Shown here one piece after another: positions 50,616 through 60,487 of a DNA stretch of 64,000 nucleotides (the stretch's first letter is position 1; the number at the start of each line of letters is the position of its first letter). Location: contig NZ_FUIA01000018.1 in NCBI RefSeq assembly GCF_900163665.1, forward strand, positions 1 to 64,000, written 5' to 3'. The stretch is from Frigoribacterium sp. JB110. Its GTDB lineage: Bacteria; Actinomycetota; Actinomycetes; Actinomycetales; Microbacteriaceae. Made by a program: the position numbers and the translations under genes. Under the pieces are notes generated by a model that saw nothing but the letters and a program-made list of their open reading frames with translations, was not told the DNA's origin and made no database searches.

Positions 50616-53153
50616 GTGACTTCGATCGACCAGGGATCGCCGGCCGTCGCGGATGCGCTGCGGAACGCGGACGGGCGCGAACGCCTGACCGTCGACGATG
50701 CCGAGGCGCTGCTGCACGCGCGCGGCGCGGAGTTCGAGCGCGTCCTCGCCCTCGCCTCGCGCGCCCGCGACGAGGGTCTCGTCCGGGCGGGGCGCGAGGG
50801 CATCATCACCTACTCGCGCAAGGTCTTCATCCCGCTGACGACCCTGTGCCGTGACCGCTGCCACTACTGTGTGTTCGTCGACACGCCTGGACAGCTCGCG
50901 AAGAAGCACAAGCCCTCGTACATGTCGCCGCAGCAGGTGCTCTCCGTCGCGCGCCGCGGGGCCGCGATGGGCTGCAAGGAGGCGCTGCTCACCCTCGGCG
51001 ACCGGCCGGAGGACCGCTGGCCTGAGGCGCGCGCATGGCTCGATGCGCACGGCTACGCATCCACCCTCGACTACGTCGGCGCCATGGCGCGCCTCATCAC
51101 GGAGGAGACGGGCCTGCTCGCACACCTGAACCCCGGCGTGATGCAGCCGGACGAGCTCGCCGCGCTGCGCCCCGTGGCCCCGTCGATGGGCGTGATGCTC
51201 GAGACCACCTCGAAGCACGTCTACGAGACTCCGGGCGAGGTGCACTACGGCTCCCCCGACAAGGACCCGGATGTGCGGCTGAAGCTGATCGATGACGCCG
51301 GCAGCGCGAAGATCCCGTTCACGACCGGCATCCTCGTCGGCATCGGCGAGACCGTGCGCGACCGCGCCGAGTCGATGATCGCGCTGCGCGACGCGAGCGA
51401 GCGGCACGGGCACATCCAGGAAGTGATCGTGCAGAACTTCCGCGCCAAGCCGCGCACGGCGATGCAAGGCGCACCGGATGCGCAGCTGCTCGAGTACGCG
51501 GCTGCCGTCGCCGTGACGCGGCTCGTCTTCGGCCCAGGGATGCGGGTTCAGGTGCCGCCCAATCTGCAGGACAAGGCCGAGTTCGAGCTGCTCGTGCGTG
51601 CAGGCGCCGACGACTGGGGCGGCGTCTCCCCGCTCACTGCCGACCACGTCAACCCCGAGCGCCCGTGGCCGCACCTCGATGATCTCGCAACCCGCACCGC
51701 CGAGCTGGGCTTCACGCTGCGCGAGCGTCTCACCGCGCATCCGGAGTACGTGCGCGAGGACACCTGGATCGCACCGGAGATGCGCGACCCGCTGCGCGCA
51801 CTCGCCGAGACAGGCACCCACCTCGCGCGCGAGGGCGTCGACCCGGTCGGCGCGAATCCCGCCCAGCGCCGGTCGGCGCAGAATGTGGGCCGCGACGCCG
51901 CGTCCGCTGAACCTGCGAACGGCGAAACCGCCGCGGGCGCCGTACTGGTCTCCAGCGGCTCCACCGGACTCATCGCCGCCGTCATCGATCGCGCGGCCCA
52001 GGACCCGGCATCTCTCGACGACGCCGAGTGGGAACGGCTGCTCACGGCGACGGGCGACGATCTCGAGGCCCTCGTCCGCACGGCCGACGATCTGCGCCGC
52101 TACACGGTCGGCGAGGCGATCAGCATCGCGAACAATCGAAACATCGCCTCGTCCGCGTTCCGGTCATCCGGATCCGGAGACGCCACGCTGCGCGCGGCGG
52201 GGATGCGCGCCGACGGCGAGACGTACGACCTCCCGACCCTCGCCGAGGCCGCGCGCGACGCGTGGGATCTCGGACTCGGCGAGATCTGCGTGCAGGGCCT
52301 GGTGGATCCGGATGAACCGGCCACCGCCTACCTCGACATCGCGCGCACGATCGCGCATGCCGCGGACGGCATACACCTGCACGCGTTCCGGCCGCAGGAC
52401 GTATGCGACCTCGCCGACCGCTCGGGCCTCGGCGTGGAGGGCGCGCTGGCCGCTCTGCGCGATGCCGGCGTCGATTCGATGCCCGGCACGGGCATCAAGA
52501 TCGCCTCGGAGCGCGTGAGAGAAGCCATCGCCCCGGATGACCTTCCCATCGAGCGCTGGATCGAAACGATCACGGCGGCGCACGAGGCCGGGTTCGGTTC
52601 GACATCGGTGATGTTCTACGGCCACGTCGAGACCGCGGCGGAGCGCATCGCGCATCTGCGCTCCCTGATCCGCATCCAGCAGCGCACGAGCGGTTTCACC
52701 GAGTTCGTGCCGATCGCGCTGCCTGGACCGTCCGGGGGCGTCGCGCTCGTCGGGGGACGGTCCGCGATCGACGAGCACAGAGCCATGGTCGCCGTCTCGC
52801 GACTGATGCTCTCCGAGCACATCAGCCACATCCAGATCCCGTGGACCCGCCACGATGCGGCGACGACCGCCGAGCTGCTCGCCAGCGGAGGCGATGACCT
52901 CGGCGGCACGCTGCTCGACGGGCGCGTGCTGCCGGCATCCGGCATCGAGGCGGGCACGGAGCTGCCGCTGAGCGCGGCCCGCCGCATGGCGCAGCGGCTG
53001 TTCCGACCGCTGCGCCTGCGCACCACGGCGTACGGCGAGCCGAGCGCCGAGCGGAAGGCTGCAGCCGAGCGCGGGGCGGCCGGTTCCGACAGCGCTGCGG
53101 CCCGTGCCGCGTCCGCCCCTCACGCCCCGGCCATGGACGGGGGAACTGCATGA
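50616..53153 (+). CDS. fbiC: FbiC-like FO synthase: intact CofG domain fused to a CofH domain lacking radical-SAM cysteines
   Basis: An 845-residue protein with the CofG-CofH layout of FbiC, which builds the deazaflavin FO from tyrosine and a ribityl-uracil. The CofG half (1-400) keeps the cluster ligands Cys78-x3-Cys82-x2-Cys85 and motifs such as LLTLGDRPEDRWPEA. The CofH half (about 430-810) keeps NNRNI (506-510), CVQGLVDP, MPGTGIKI, FYGHVETA, SGFTEFVPIA and LGGTL. Between 511 and 540, however, where CxxxCxxC should follow NRNI, no cysteine exists, and the HQNSPLY-type motif is also missing. No frameshift restores it. It starts at GTG 50616 and overlaps the next ATG. FO synthesis may need a separate CofH, or this half has another role. 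Confidence 0.85.
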   Translation: MTSIDQGSPAVADALRNADGRERLTVDDAEALLHARGAEFERVLALASRARDEGLVRAGREGIITYSRKVFIPLTTLCRDRCHYCVFVDTPGQLAKKHKPSYMSPQQVLSVARRGAAMGCKEALLTLGDRPEDRWPEARAWLDAHGYASTLDYVGAMARLITEETGLLAHLNPGVMQPDELAALRPVAPSMGVMLETTSKHVYETPGEVHYGSPDKDPDVRLKLIDDAGSAKIPFTTGILVGIGETVRDRAESMIALRDASERHGHIQEVIVQNFRAKPRTAMQGAPDAQLLEYAAAVAVTRLVFGPGMRVQVPPNLQDKAEFELLVRAGADDWGGVSPLTADHVNPERPWPHLDDLATRTAELGFTLRERLTAHPEYVREDTWIAPEMRDPLRALAETGTHLAREGVDPVGANPAQRRSAQNVGRDAASAEPANGETAAGAVLVSSGSTGLIAAVIDRAAQDPASLDDAEWERLLTATGDDLEALVRTADDLRRYTVGEAISIANNRNIASSAFRSSGSGDATLRAAGMRADGETYDLPTLAEAARDAWDLGLGEICVQGLVDPDEPATAYLDIARTIAHAADGIHLHAFRPQDVCDLADRSGLGVEGALAALRDAGVDSMPGTGIKIASERVREAIAPDDLPIERWIETITAAHEAGFGSTSVMFYGHVETAAERIAHLRSLIRIQQRTSGFTEFVPIALPGPSGGVALVGGRSAIDEHRAMVAVSRLMLSEHISHIQIPWTRHDAATTAELLASGGDDLGGTLLDGRVLPASGIEAGTELPLSAARRMAQRLFRPLRLRTTAYGEPSAERKAAAERGAAGSDSAAARAASAPHAPAMDGGTA

Positions 53154-54622
53154 GCATCCCCTCATCCGTGCGCACCGTGATCGTCGGCGCCGGGTTCGCC
53201 GGCATCGCCGCCGGGATCGCGCTGAAGCGTGCGGGTGACGACGACTTCGTGATCCTGGAGCGTGCAGACTCCGCCGGCGGAACGTGGCGCGACAACCGCT
53301 ATCCGGGCGTCGCATGCGACGTGCCTGCGCACCTGTACGCGCTGGAGTCGCACCCGTGGCCCGAGTGGTCGCGCACGTTCGCTCCGGGCGGCGAGATCCG
53401 CACGTACCTCGATCACGTGATCGACGACGCCGGCCTGCGCGCGCACATCCGGTTCTCTCATGAGCTCACCGATGCCCGCTGGGACGGCGACGGCTGGGCG
53501 ATCACCGTCTCAGCACCCGTGGAGATCCGCAGCGAACACCTCGTCATCGCCTGCGGGCGACTCACCGAGCCCCGCGTTCCGCAGCTTCCCGGCGTCGAGA
53601 CCTTCGACGGACCGGTGTTCCACTCTGCGCGCTGGCCGGACGGATTCGACGTGGCCGGAAAGCGCATCGCCGTCGTCGGCACGGGCGCGAGCGCGATCCA
53701 GCTCGCTCCCGCGCTGGCGGGGCTCGGGGCTGCCGTGACGGTGTTCCAGCGCACCCCGGCATGGATCATGCCGCGCGGCGATCGCGAGCACACGCACGCC
53801 GAACTCACCGCATGGCGCGGCACTGCCGGTGCGCTCACCGACACGCGCGCGGAGCTGTACGCGGAGGGTGAGGCGCGCTTCGCCTCACGGTCCGGCGACA
53901 CCGCGGCCGCCGAGGCTGCCAGCCGCTCCGCGCTCGCGCACCTGCACGCGCACGTCGCCGACCCGCATCTGCGCGCCGCGCTCACCCCCGACTACGCGTT
54001 CGGGTGCAAGCGCGTACTGCTCAGCGACGAGTTCTACCCGGCGATCGCCGCCGGCATCGTGGGCCTCGAGCCGAGCGCCCTCGCCGCCGTCGACGACGGC
54101 GAGCTCGTCGCGGCGAGCGGCAGCCGTCACAGCGCCGACGCGGTCGTGCTCGCGACCGGCTTCCGCGCCACGCGCCAGCCCTACGCGTCGCGGATCACGG
54201 GCGAACACGGCAGCACGCTCGACGAGCACTGGTCCGGCGGGTTCACGGCGGTCGCCTCGACCCTGGTGCACGGTTTCCCCAACCTGTCCGTGCTCGGCGG
54301 CCCGAACGCCACGCTCGGCCACAATTCGGCCGTGCTGCTGATCGAGGCGCAGGCGGCGCTGATGGCCGAGCTCGTCTCGCGCGACGGAGCCCCGATCCGC
54401 GTCTCCGCCGCCGCAGAGAATGAGGCGGTGCGCGAAGTCGACGCCCTCGCCGCCGGCACCCCGTGGCTCACCGGCGGATGCCGCAACTGGTACGTGGACG
54501 AGCGCAGCGGCCGCCTCACGCTGATCTGGCCGAGCACCGTCTCCGCGTTCCGCGAGCGGCTCGACCGCGTGCGCACCGCATTCTCCGCCGTTCCTGCCCA
54601 ATCCGGAACATCCCCCGCATGA
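53150..54622 (+). CDS. Baeyer-Villiger-type flavin monooxygenase
   Basis: A 490-residue class B flavoprotein monooxygenase. Gly13-Ala-Gly15-x2-Gly18 binds FAD. The fingerprint FxGxxxHxxxWP is complete at Phe152-Gly154-His158-Trp162-Pro163. VVGTGASAIQLAP near 176-188 is the NADPH-binding fold, and VLATGFRA is the family's ATG motif. Members insert oxygen into ketones or oxidise N or S atoms. The ATG overlaps the fbiC stop (ATGA), so it is co-translated with a deazaflavin-synthesis-like protein, an unusual partnership. Substrate unknown. Confidence 0.88.
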   Translation: MSIPSSVRTVIVGAGFAGIAAGIALKRAGDDDFVILERADSAGGTWRDNRYPGVACDVPAHLYALESHPWPEWSRTFAPGGEIRTYLDHVIDDAGLRAHIRFSHELTDARWDGDGWAITVSAPVEIRSEHLVIACGRLTEPRVPQLPGVETFDGPVFHSARWPDGFDVAGKRIAVVGTGASAIQLAPALAGLGAAVTVFQRTPAWIMPRGDREHTHAELTAWRGTAGALTDTRAELYAEGEARFASRSGDTAAAEAASRSALAHLHAHVADPHLRAALTPDYAFGCKRVLLSDEFYPAIAAGIVGLEPSALAAVDDGELVAASGSRHSADAVVLATGFRATRQPYASRITGEHGSTLDEHWSGGFTAVASTLVHGFPNLSVLGGPNATLGHNSAVLLIEAQAALMAELVSRDGAPIRVSAAAENEAVREVDALAAGTPWLTGGCRNWYVDERSGRLTLIWPSTVSAFRERLDRVRTAFSAVPAQSGTSPA

Positions 54623-54768
54623 TGCGCCTGACGACGCGTCGATCCCCCGGCCACTCGTTTCGGGCGGGGTTCGGCGCATTTCGCGTCGGTGAACTCTCGC
54701 GCGCCCGGCGCGCCAAGGTGATGCGCACGCACGAGAATCGATAGGTACCGCACTCACGAAGGAGCACA

Positions 54769-55782
54769 ATGACCGTTCCCATCCGCTTCGGATACAAGGC
54801 GTCGAGCGAGCAGTTCGGCCCGCGCGAGCTGCTCGACTACGCGGTGCTCGCCGAGGAGGTCGGCTTCGACTCGGTGTTCCTCAGCGACCACCTGCAGCCG
54901 TGGATGCACGAGGGCGGCCACGCTCCCGCCGCTCTGCCGTGGCTCGGTTCTGCGGGCGAGCGCACGTCGCGAGTGCTGCTGGGCACATCGGTGCTCACGC
55001 CGACGTTCCGCTATCACCCCGGTGTGATCGCGCAGGCGTTCGGCACGCTCGGCGCGATGTATCCGGGCCGAATGATCCTCGGCGTCGGCACGGGCGAGGC
55101 TCTCAACGAGGTCACCCTCGGGCTCGACTGGCCGGAGCCGCCTGAGCGCTTCCAGCGGATGAAGGAGGCGATCACTCTGATCCGGAAGCTCTGGGAGTCC
55201 GATCGTGTCACCTTCGACGGCACCTACTACTCCGTGAACAACGCGACGATCTACGATCGTCCGTCTCAGCCCGTGCCGATCTACATCGGCGCATCCGGGC
55301 CCGCCGCCACCCGTCTGGCCGGTCGGATGGCCGACGGTTGGATCACCACGAGCGGCAAGGCGAGCGAACTGTACACCGATACGCTCATCCCCGCCTTCGA
55401 GGACGGACTCGCCAAGGGCTCCCAGACCCGCGACGACGTGGACACCCTGATGGAGGTGAAGGTATCGTTCCGCGCCGACCGCGAGAAGGCGCTCGAGAAC
55501 ACGCGGTTCTGGGCGCCGCTCGCGCTGAGCCCCGAGGAGAAGATGGGCGTGCACGACCCGCAGGAGATGCAGCGCCTCGCGCAGGAGCTCCCGACGGAGC
55601 GTGCAGCGAGCCGGTTCATCGTCTCGGACGACGTCGAAGAGCACATCCTTCAGATCGAACGGTACATCGATCTCGGCTTCACGCACCTGGTGTTCCACGA
55701 CCCTGGCCACGATCAGGAGGCGTTCCTGCGTCTGTACGGCGAGGAAGTTCTGCCGCGCCTTCGCGAGCGCCACAGCGCGTGA
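54769..55782 (+). CDS. fgd: F420-dependent glucose-6-phosphate dehydrogenase
   Basis: A 337-residue LLM-fold enzyme that follows mycobacterial Fgd1 closely: FGYKASSEQFGPRELLDYA, SDHLQPW with Asp40-His41 (catalytic/cofactor residues), RTSRVLLGTSVLTPTFRYHP, LGVGTGEALNE with the catalytic Glu, and NTRFWAPLALSPEEKMG. It oxidises glucose-6-phosphate while reducing F420 to F420H2, the main source of reduced F420 in actinobacteria. AAGGAG precedes the ATG, and TAGGTA near 54742 is a plausible -10 box. The FbiD/CofC gene overlaps its stop. This is the best evidence that the organism really uses F420. Confidence 0.92.
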   Translation: MTVPIRFGYKASSEQFGPRELLDYAVLAEEVGFDSVFLSDHLQPWMHEGGHAPAALPWLGSAGERTSRVLLGTSVLTPTFRYHPGVIAQAFGTLGAMYPGRMILGVGTGEALNEVTLGLDWPEPPERFQRMKEAITLIRKLWESDRVTFDGTYYSVNNATIYDRPSQPVPIYIGASGPAATRLAGRMADGWITTSGKASELYTDTLIPAFEDGLAKGSQTRDDVDTLMEVKVSFRADREKALENTRFWAPLALSPEEKMGVHDPQEMQRLAQELPTERAASRFIVSDDVEEHILQIERYIDLGFTHLVFHDPGHDQEAFLRLYGEEVLPRLRERHSA

Positions 55783-56459
55783 GCTCGGCGAGGGCTTCAG
55801 ATAGCCGGAGCGGGCGGGCGTGGTCGCTGGTCGTTCCGGTGAAGCCCGCCGCTGTGGGCAAGTCCCGGCTCGAGGTGCCAGGTGTCGCGCGAGAGGCGCT
55901 GGCGCGCGCCATCGCGCTGGATACGATCGCGGCCGCCGCGGGTGCGAGGCTGGTCGCCGAGGTGATCGTCGTCACCGACGACGTCGGCGTGCGCGACGAG
56001 CTGGGGCGCACGCGCCCGTCGACCGCTCACGGCACCGCCCCGCGAGTCGAGGTGGTCGCCGACCCGGCGGGCGGCCTCAACGCCGCGATCGCCACGGGTC
56101 TGGCCACAGCGAGCGCCCGGTACAGCGCCGCCATGCTGGGCGATCTGCCCGCTCTGCGCCCCGCCGATCTCGACGAGGCCCTGGAACGTGCGGGCGCCCC
56201 TGCCCGTTCGACAGAGATGAACGGCCGAGCGCTCGCCGTCGCAGATGCGGACGGCACGGGAACGACGCTGCTGGCACATGCTCATCCGGAGCTGCTGCGA
56301 TTCGGTCGCGACTCATACGCCCGCCACCTCGACGCCGGTGCTGTGCCGCTCGACGTGCCTGCGTCGTCGACCCTGCGTCAGGACGTCGACACCGCCGCGC
56401 ACCTGGCCGCTGCTCACCGACTCGGTCTCGGCCCCCGCACCACCGCCCTGCTCGCCTGA
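55779..56459 (+). CDS. fbiD: phosphoenolpyruvate/2-phospho-L-lactate guanylyltransferase
   Basis: A 226-residue nucleotidyltransferase of the CofC/FbiD family. VVPVKPAAVGKSRLEV near residues 17-32 is the GTP-binding signature, and AAMLGDLPALRPADLDEAL carries the metal-binding Asp. It makes the guanylylated phosphoenolpyruvate or phospholactate that is joined to FO to give (dehydro-)F420-0. The GTG start overlaps the fgd stop (GTGA), coupling cofactor synthesis to its main user. The transferase FbiA/CofD that would use its product is not in the window. Confidence 0.88.
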   Translation: MSSARASDSRSGRAWSLVVPVKPAAVGKSRLEVPGVAREALARAIALDTIAAAAGARLVAEVIVVTDDVGVRDELGRTRPSTAHGTAPRVEVVADPAGGLNAAIATGLATASARYSAAMLGDLPALRPADLDEALERAGAPARSTEMNGRALAVADADGTGTTLLAHAHPELLRFGRDSYARHLDAGAVPLDVPASSTLRQDVDTAAHLAAAHRLGLGPRTTALLA

Positions 56460-56486
56460 GGGCTGCGGGCTCGGCTGAGCCCTGCA

Positions 56487-57353
56487 TCACACCTTCGGCG
56501 GCCCCTGCTTGGCACGTTCGAGCAGCCGTTCCGGAGTGACGGTCGCAGGATCCCACCACGACTCGATCCACCAGGTCGCGCCCGCGTCAGCCGCGGCCCG
56601 TGCCTGGTCGGCTGCGACACCAGGGTCGGTGTCGAGCCGCCCCTGGAACACGATGTCGAACGGCCCCCAGCTGCCGTCTCGGTGCGCGTCGACCCATTCG
56701 CCGAGAGCTGCGATGTCGGCGGGCGTCGGCTCGGCATCCTCCGGCGAGCTGCCGCCGCGCACCTGCGGCACGATGCCGTCCCAGCGCAGTGCGCGGTCGA
56801 GGCTGCGCCGCGGCGGTCGCTCTGCGTCCCACACGCCGACCGGCCACACGGGAATGTGCCCGTTCACAGGCGCCTGCGGGAACTGGAACTCACCGGTGCG
56901 CACGAACTCGCCCCGGAACTCGAAGGTGTCAGTGCTCCACGACCGCTCGAGCCATGCGAGGTGCTCGTCGAGCAGTCGCGCCCTCTCGCGCAATGGCTCG
57001 CGCTGCTCGGGAACCGACGTGAACGCCCTGTCGATCGGCACTCCGACGCCGACGGGGAGCACGAGGCGCCCGCCCGAGAGGTGATCGACTGTGAGCGCCT
57101 GCTGTGCGAATTCCCACGGCCTGCGCCGCGGCACCGCGAACACCATCGCCCCCAGCGTGATGCGCTCGGTGACGGAGGCGATGGAACCCAGCAGGGCGAA
57201 TGGATCCCACGTGGGGCCCGCATCGAACTCCCCCGCGTCGAGGCTCATGCCATCCCAGGTGAAGAAGCCGTCCCAGCCGCTGTCCTCGCACTCCCGCGCC
57301 AGCCGCACCTGCTGCTGCGGGCTGCCGTAGCTTCCGATGAATCCGTATCTCAT
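56487..57353 (-). CDS. LLM-class flavin/F420-dependent oxidoreductase
   Basis: A 288-residue luciferase-like barrel. MRYGFIGSYGSPQQQVRLARECEDSGWDGFFTWDG is the usual first strand-helix (shown here as separate parts: GFIGSYGSPQQQ, GWDGFFTWD), RITLGAMVFAVPRRRPWEFA and LVLPVGVGVPIDRAFTSV the middle strands. Its position convergent with fbiD inside the F420 locus suggests an F420 rather than FMN cofactor. Substrate unknown. The ATG at 57353 was chosen as the conserved start; upstream in-frame sequence is unrelated. Confidence 0.82.
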   Translation of the reverse strand: MRYGFIGSYGSPQQQVRLARECEDSGWDGFFTWDGMSLDAGEFDAGPTWDPFALLGSIASVTERITLGAMVFAVPRRRPWEFAQQALTVDHLSGGRLVLPVGVGVPIDRAFTSVPEQREPLRERARLLDEHLAWLERSWSTDTFEFRGEFVRTGEFQFPQAPVNGHIPVWPVGVWDAERPPRRSLDRALRWDGIVPQVRGGSSPEDAEPTPADIAALGEWVDAHRDGSWGPFDIVFQGRLDTDPGVAADQARAAADAGATWWIESWWDPATVTPERLLERAKQGPPKV

Positions 57354-57398
57354 GCCTGAGACGGTACTACCGGCCTCGGACATTCTTTCCGATTCTGC

Positions 57399-58721
57399 TC
57401 AGATCGACACCGCAGCTGCCGCTTTTGCCGCGGCGGGAAGCGCGTCGGTGATCCTCGCCAGCGCCGCGTCGTCGTGCATGGCTGTGACGAACCACGCCTC
57501 GAAGACGCTCGGCGGCAGGTGCACGCCCTGCTCCAGCATCGAGTGGAAGAACGGCGTGAAGCGGAACGCGTCCTGCGCCTTCGCTGCGGCGTACGAACCC
57601 GGCTTCGCCTCGGAGAACGCGACACCGAACAGCGATCCCACCCGCGAGACCGCGTGCGCAACGCCTTCCGCGTCGAGTGCGTCGGTCAGTGCTTCCGTCA
57701 CGACGTCGGCCGCCGCGTCGAGGCGGCGGTAGACCTCGTCCGTTGCGAGCTCGAGGGTCGCGATGCCCGCGGCCACCGACAGCGGGTTCCCCGACAGCGT
57801 GCCCGCCTGGTACACCGGACCGGACGGTGCGAGCTGCTCCATCACGGAGCGCTTGCCGCCCAGCGCGGCCAGCGGCATGCCGCCGCCGACGACCTTGCCG
57901 AAGGTGAACAGATCCGGTTCGTACGCCTCACCCGACTCGACCTCGCGCCCCCAGTTGCCCGCCGGGTGCACACGGAAGCCGGTCAGCACCTCATCGACGA
58001 TCAGCAGTGCGCCGGAGGCATGGGCGATGTCGGCGAGGGATGCGTTGAATCCGGCTGGCGGTTCGATCACGCCCATGTTCGCCGGCGCCGCTTCGACGAT
58101 GATCGCGGCGATGCGGTCGCCGTGCACCGCGAACACGTCACGCACCGCCCCGACGTCGCCGTAGGGCACGACGAGCGTCTGTGCGGCGACGGCATCTGGC
58201 ACGCCGGCGGTTCCCGGAAGCGCCAAGGTGGCCACGCCGGACCCGGCAGCGGCCAGCAGCCCGTCGGAGTGGCCGTGGTAGTTGCCGTCGAACTTCACCA
58301 GCAGGTCGCGCCCTGTCGCACCGCGCGCGAGCCGGATCGCCGTCATCGTCGCCTCGGTGCCCGTCGAGACCAGGCGCACCTCTTCGACAGGGTTCAGTCC
58401 GCCGGCGCTCACGCGGGCCGAGATGAGCCCGGCCAGTCGACTCTCGGCCTCCGTCGGCGCCCCGAACGACAGCCCCCGCTCGGCGGCCTGCGTGACGGCG
58501 GCCACGACATCCGGATGCGCGTGCCCCAGCAGCGCAGGACCCCACGACGCGATCAGGTCGACGTACTCGCGCCCCGCCGCGTCGGTGACGTACGCACCCT
58601 TCGCGCTGGCGAGGAATCGCGGTGTGCCCCCGACCGATCCGTATGCGCGCACGGGGGAGTTCACGCCCCCCGGGATGACCTCACGTGCCTGGGTGAACAG
58701 TTCCTCATTGCGATCCGCCAT
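57399..58721 (-). CDS. hemL: glutamate-1-semialdehyde 2,1-aminomutase
   Basis: A 440-residue PLP enzyme of tetrapyrrole synthesis that converts glutamate-1-semialdehyde to 5-aminolevulinate. [22 protein letters not shown] is the diagnostic N-terminus, [20 protein letters not shown] binds the cofactor phosphate, [10 protein letters not shown] carries the cofactor-binding Asp, and [18 protein letters not shown] has the Schiff-base Lys. The ATG at 58721 is immediately preceded by GGAGGC. The other hem genes are not adjacent. It lies between the F420 locus and fhs and is probably its own transcript. Confidence 0.95.
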   Translation of the reverse strand: MADRNEELFTQAREVIPGGVNSPVRAYGSVGGTPRFLASAKGAYVTDAAGREYVDLIASWGPALLGHAHPDVVAAVTQAAERGLSFGAPTEAESRLAGLISARVSAGGLNPVEEVRLVSTGTEATMTAIRLARGATGRDLLVKFDGNYHGHSDGLLAAAGSGVATLALPGTAGVPDAVAAQTLVVPYGDVGAVRDVFAVHGDRIAAIIVEAAPANMGVIEPPAGFNASLADIAHASGALLIVDEVLTGFRVHPAGNWGREVESGEAYEPDLFTFGKVVGGGMPLAALGGKRSVMEQLAPSGPVYQAGTLSGNPLSVAAGIATLELATDEVYRRLDAAADVVTEALTDALDAEGVAHAVSRVGSLFGVAFSEAKPGSYAAAKAQDAFRFTPFFHSMLEQGVHLPPSVFEAWFVTAMHDDAALARITDALPAAAKAAAAVSI

Positions 58722-58767
58722 GCCTCCATTGTCCCGGATCCCGGATGGGCGCGCGGCAGACGGCTCG

Positions 58768-60465
58768 TCAGTACAGCCCCACCGTCTCCCCGTTCTCGTC
58801 GATGTCGATCTGCTCGGCGGCCGGCGCGGAGCCCAGGCCTGGCATCGTCTGCATGTCGCCGCAGATGAGGTACACGAAGCCGGCCCCGGCCGACAGGCGC
58901 ACCTCGCGCACGGGCAGCCGCCAGCCGGTCGGTGCCCCGCGCAGCGACGGGTCGGCCGACAGCGACAGGTGCGTCTTCGCCACGCACACGGGCAGCGACC
59001 CGTAGCCGCGGCGCGTGAACTCGTCGAGGTCGCGCCGGGCGCCAGGGCTGATGTCGACGCCGTCGGCACCGTACACCTGAGTCGCAATCGCGGTGATCTT
59101 CTCCTCGAGGCTCGCCTGCTCCGGGTAGAGGAACTCGAACCGCGCCGATTCCTGCGTCGCCTGGACCACCAGCTCCGCGAGCTCTGCCGCTCCCTCGCCG
59201 CCGTCGGCGACGTGCGTCGACACGGCGCAGGCCGCGCCCTCCTCCGCCGCCACGCGCCGGATCGCGTCATGCTCACTCGCGTGATCCGACGCGAAGGCGT
59301 TCACGGCGACGACGACCGGCACACCGTGCCTGCGCACGATGCCGATGTGGTGGCGCAGGTTGTCCGCGCCCTCGCGCACCTCATCCGGGTTCTCCGCGAG
59401 CATCTCATCAGGAAGCGGCCGCCCCGCCACGACCCGGTGCCTGCCGGAGTGCGCTTTGAGCGCTCGCACCGTCGTCACCACGACGGCGGCATCCGGCGCC
59501 AGCCCCGACACCCGGCACTTGATGTTGAAGAACCGCTCGGCCCCCATATCGGAGGCGAAGCCCGCCTCGGTGACGAGGAACTCGCCGCAGCGCTGACCGA
59601 TGAGGTCGGCGACCACGGACGAGTTCCCGGTAGCGATGTTCCCGAACGGACCGCAGTGCACGAGCACGGGCGTGTGCTCGATCGTCTGCATCAGGTTCGG
59701 CCGCAGCGCCTGCTTCAGCAGCACCGTCATCGCACCGGCGGCCCGGATGTCCTCCGCGGTGACCGGGTCGCCGTCGCGCGTCCAGCCGACGACGATGCGG
59801 CCCATCCGCTCGCGCAGATCCGCCAGCGAACGCGACAGCGACAGCGCCGCCATCACCTCCGACGCCGCGGTGATGTCGAACCCGGTCTCGCGCACCGTGC
59901 CGTTGCCGCCCAGTCCGACGACGACACGGCGCAGCGGGCGGTCGTCGATGTCGACCGTCCTGCGCCACGTGGTGCGCGCAGGATCGAGCCCGGATGGCGC
60001 GCCGCGCATCAGGTGGTTGTCGACCTGCGCGGCGAGCTGATTGTGCGCCGCGGCGACGGCGTGGATATCACCGGTGAGGTGCAGATTGAGCCGCTCCATC
60101 GGCACGACCTGACTGCGGCCCGCGCCCGCACCTCCGCCCTTGATGCCCATGGTCGGCCCCAGAGACGGCTGCCGCAGTGCGAGCACGGCGCGGCGTCCGA
60201 TGTGCTGCAGCCCCTGCCCGAGGCCGACGGTCGTGGTCGTCTTCCCCTCCCCGAGCGGCGTCGGCGTCACGGCGGTGACGAGCACGTACTTCGCCCTCGG
60301 CCTGTCCTGCAGCGCGTCGATCGCTGCGAGATCGATCTTGGCGACGCCTGATCCGTACGGCTCGACGAACTCGCCAGGCAGCCCCATCGCCTCGGCGATC
60401 TGCTCCATCGGCCGGATCTCGGCCCTCGCGGCGATCTCGAGGCTGTTCAGCCGCCCGCCGCTCAT
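58768..60465 (-). CDS. fhs: formate-tetrahydrofolate ligase
   Basis: A 565-residue ligase that makes 10-formyl-tetrahydrofolate from formate, THF and [21 protein letters not shown] (about 64-82) is the ATP-binding P-loop signature. [18 protein letters not shown] and [18 protein letters not shown] are the other conserved blocks. The length matches the family. It sits 22 nt downstream of a DmdA/GcvT-like methyltransferase gene on the same strand, a linkage seen in loci that move methyl groups onto THF and then oxidise or recycle them. Confidence 0.95.
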   Translation of the reverse strand: MSGGRLNSLEIAARAEIRPMEQIAEAMGLPGEFVEPYGSGVAKIDLAAIDALQDRPRAKYVLVTAVTPTPLGEGKTTTTVGLGQGLQHIGRRAVLALRQPSLGPTMGIKGGGAGAGRSQVVPMERLNLHLTGDIHAVAAAHNQLAAQVDNHLMRGAPSGLDPARTTWRRTVDIDDRPLRRVVVGLGGNGTVRETGFDITAASEVMAALSLSRSLADLRERMGRIVVGWTRDGDPVTAEDIRAAGAMTVLLKQALRPNLMQTIEHTPVLVHCGPFGNIATGNSSVVADLIGQRCGEFLVTEAGFASDMGAERFFNIKCRVSGLAPDAAVVVTTVRALKAHSGRHRVVAGRPLPDEMLAENPDEVREGADNLRHHIGIVRRHGVPVVVAVNAFASDHASEHDAIRRVAAEEGAACAVSTHVADGGEGAAELAELVVQATQESARFEFLYPEQASLEEKITAIATQVYGADGVDISPGARRDLDEFTRRGYGSLPVCVAKTHLSLSADPSLRGAPTGWRLPVREVRLSAGAGFVYLICGDMQTMPGLGSAPAAEQIDIDENGETVGLY

Positions 60466-60487
60466 CCGGCCTCCTCCTCAGCCAGAC

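Noticed and set aside
52131..52220. A frameshift as the reason for the missing CofH cysteines
   Set aside because: The CofH-like sequence is in the same frame on both sides, and the alternative frames here do not contain the CxxxCxxC pattern.
1044..58516. ATCCGGAT copies as operators of one regulator
   Set aside because: Most copies lie inside coding sequence in all frames and without promoter context, so a classical regulon is unlikely.
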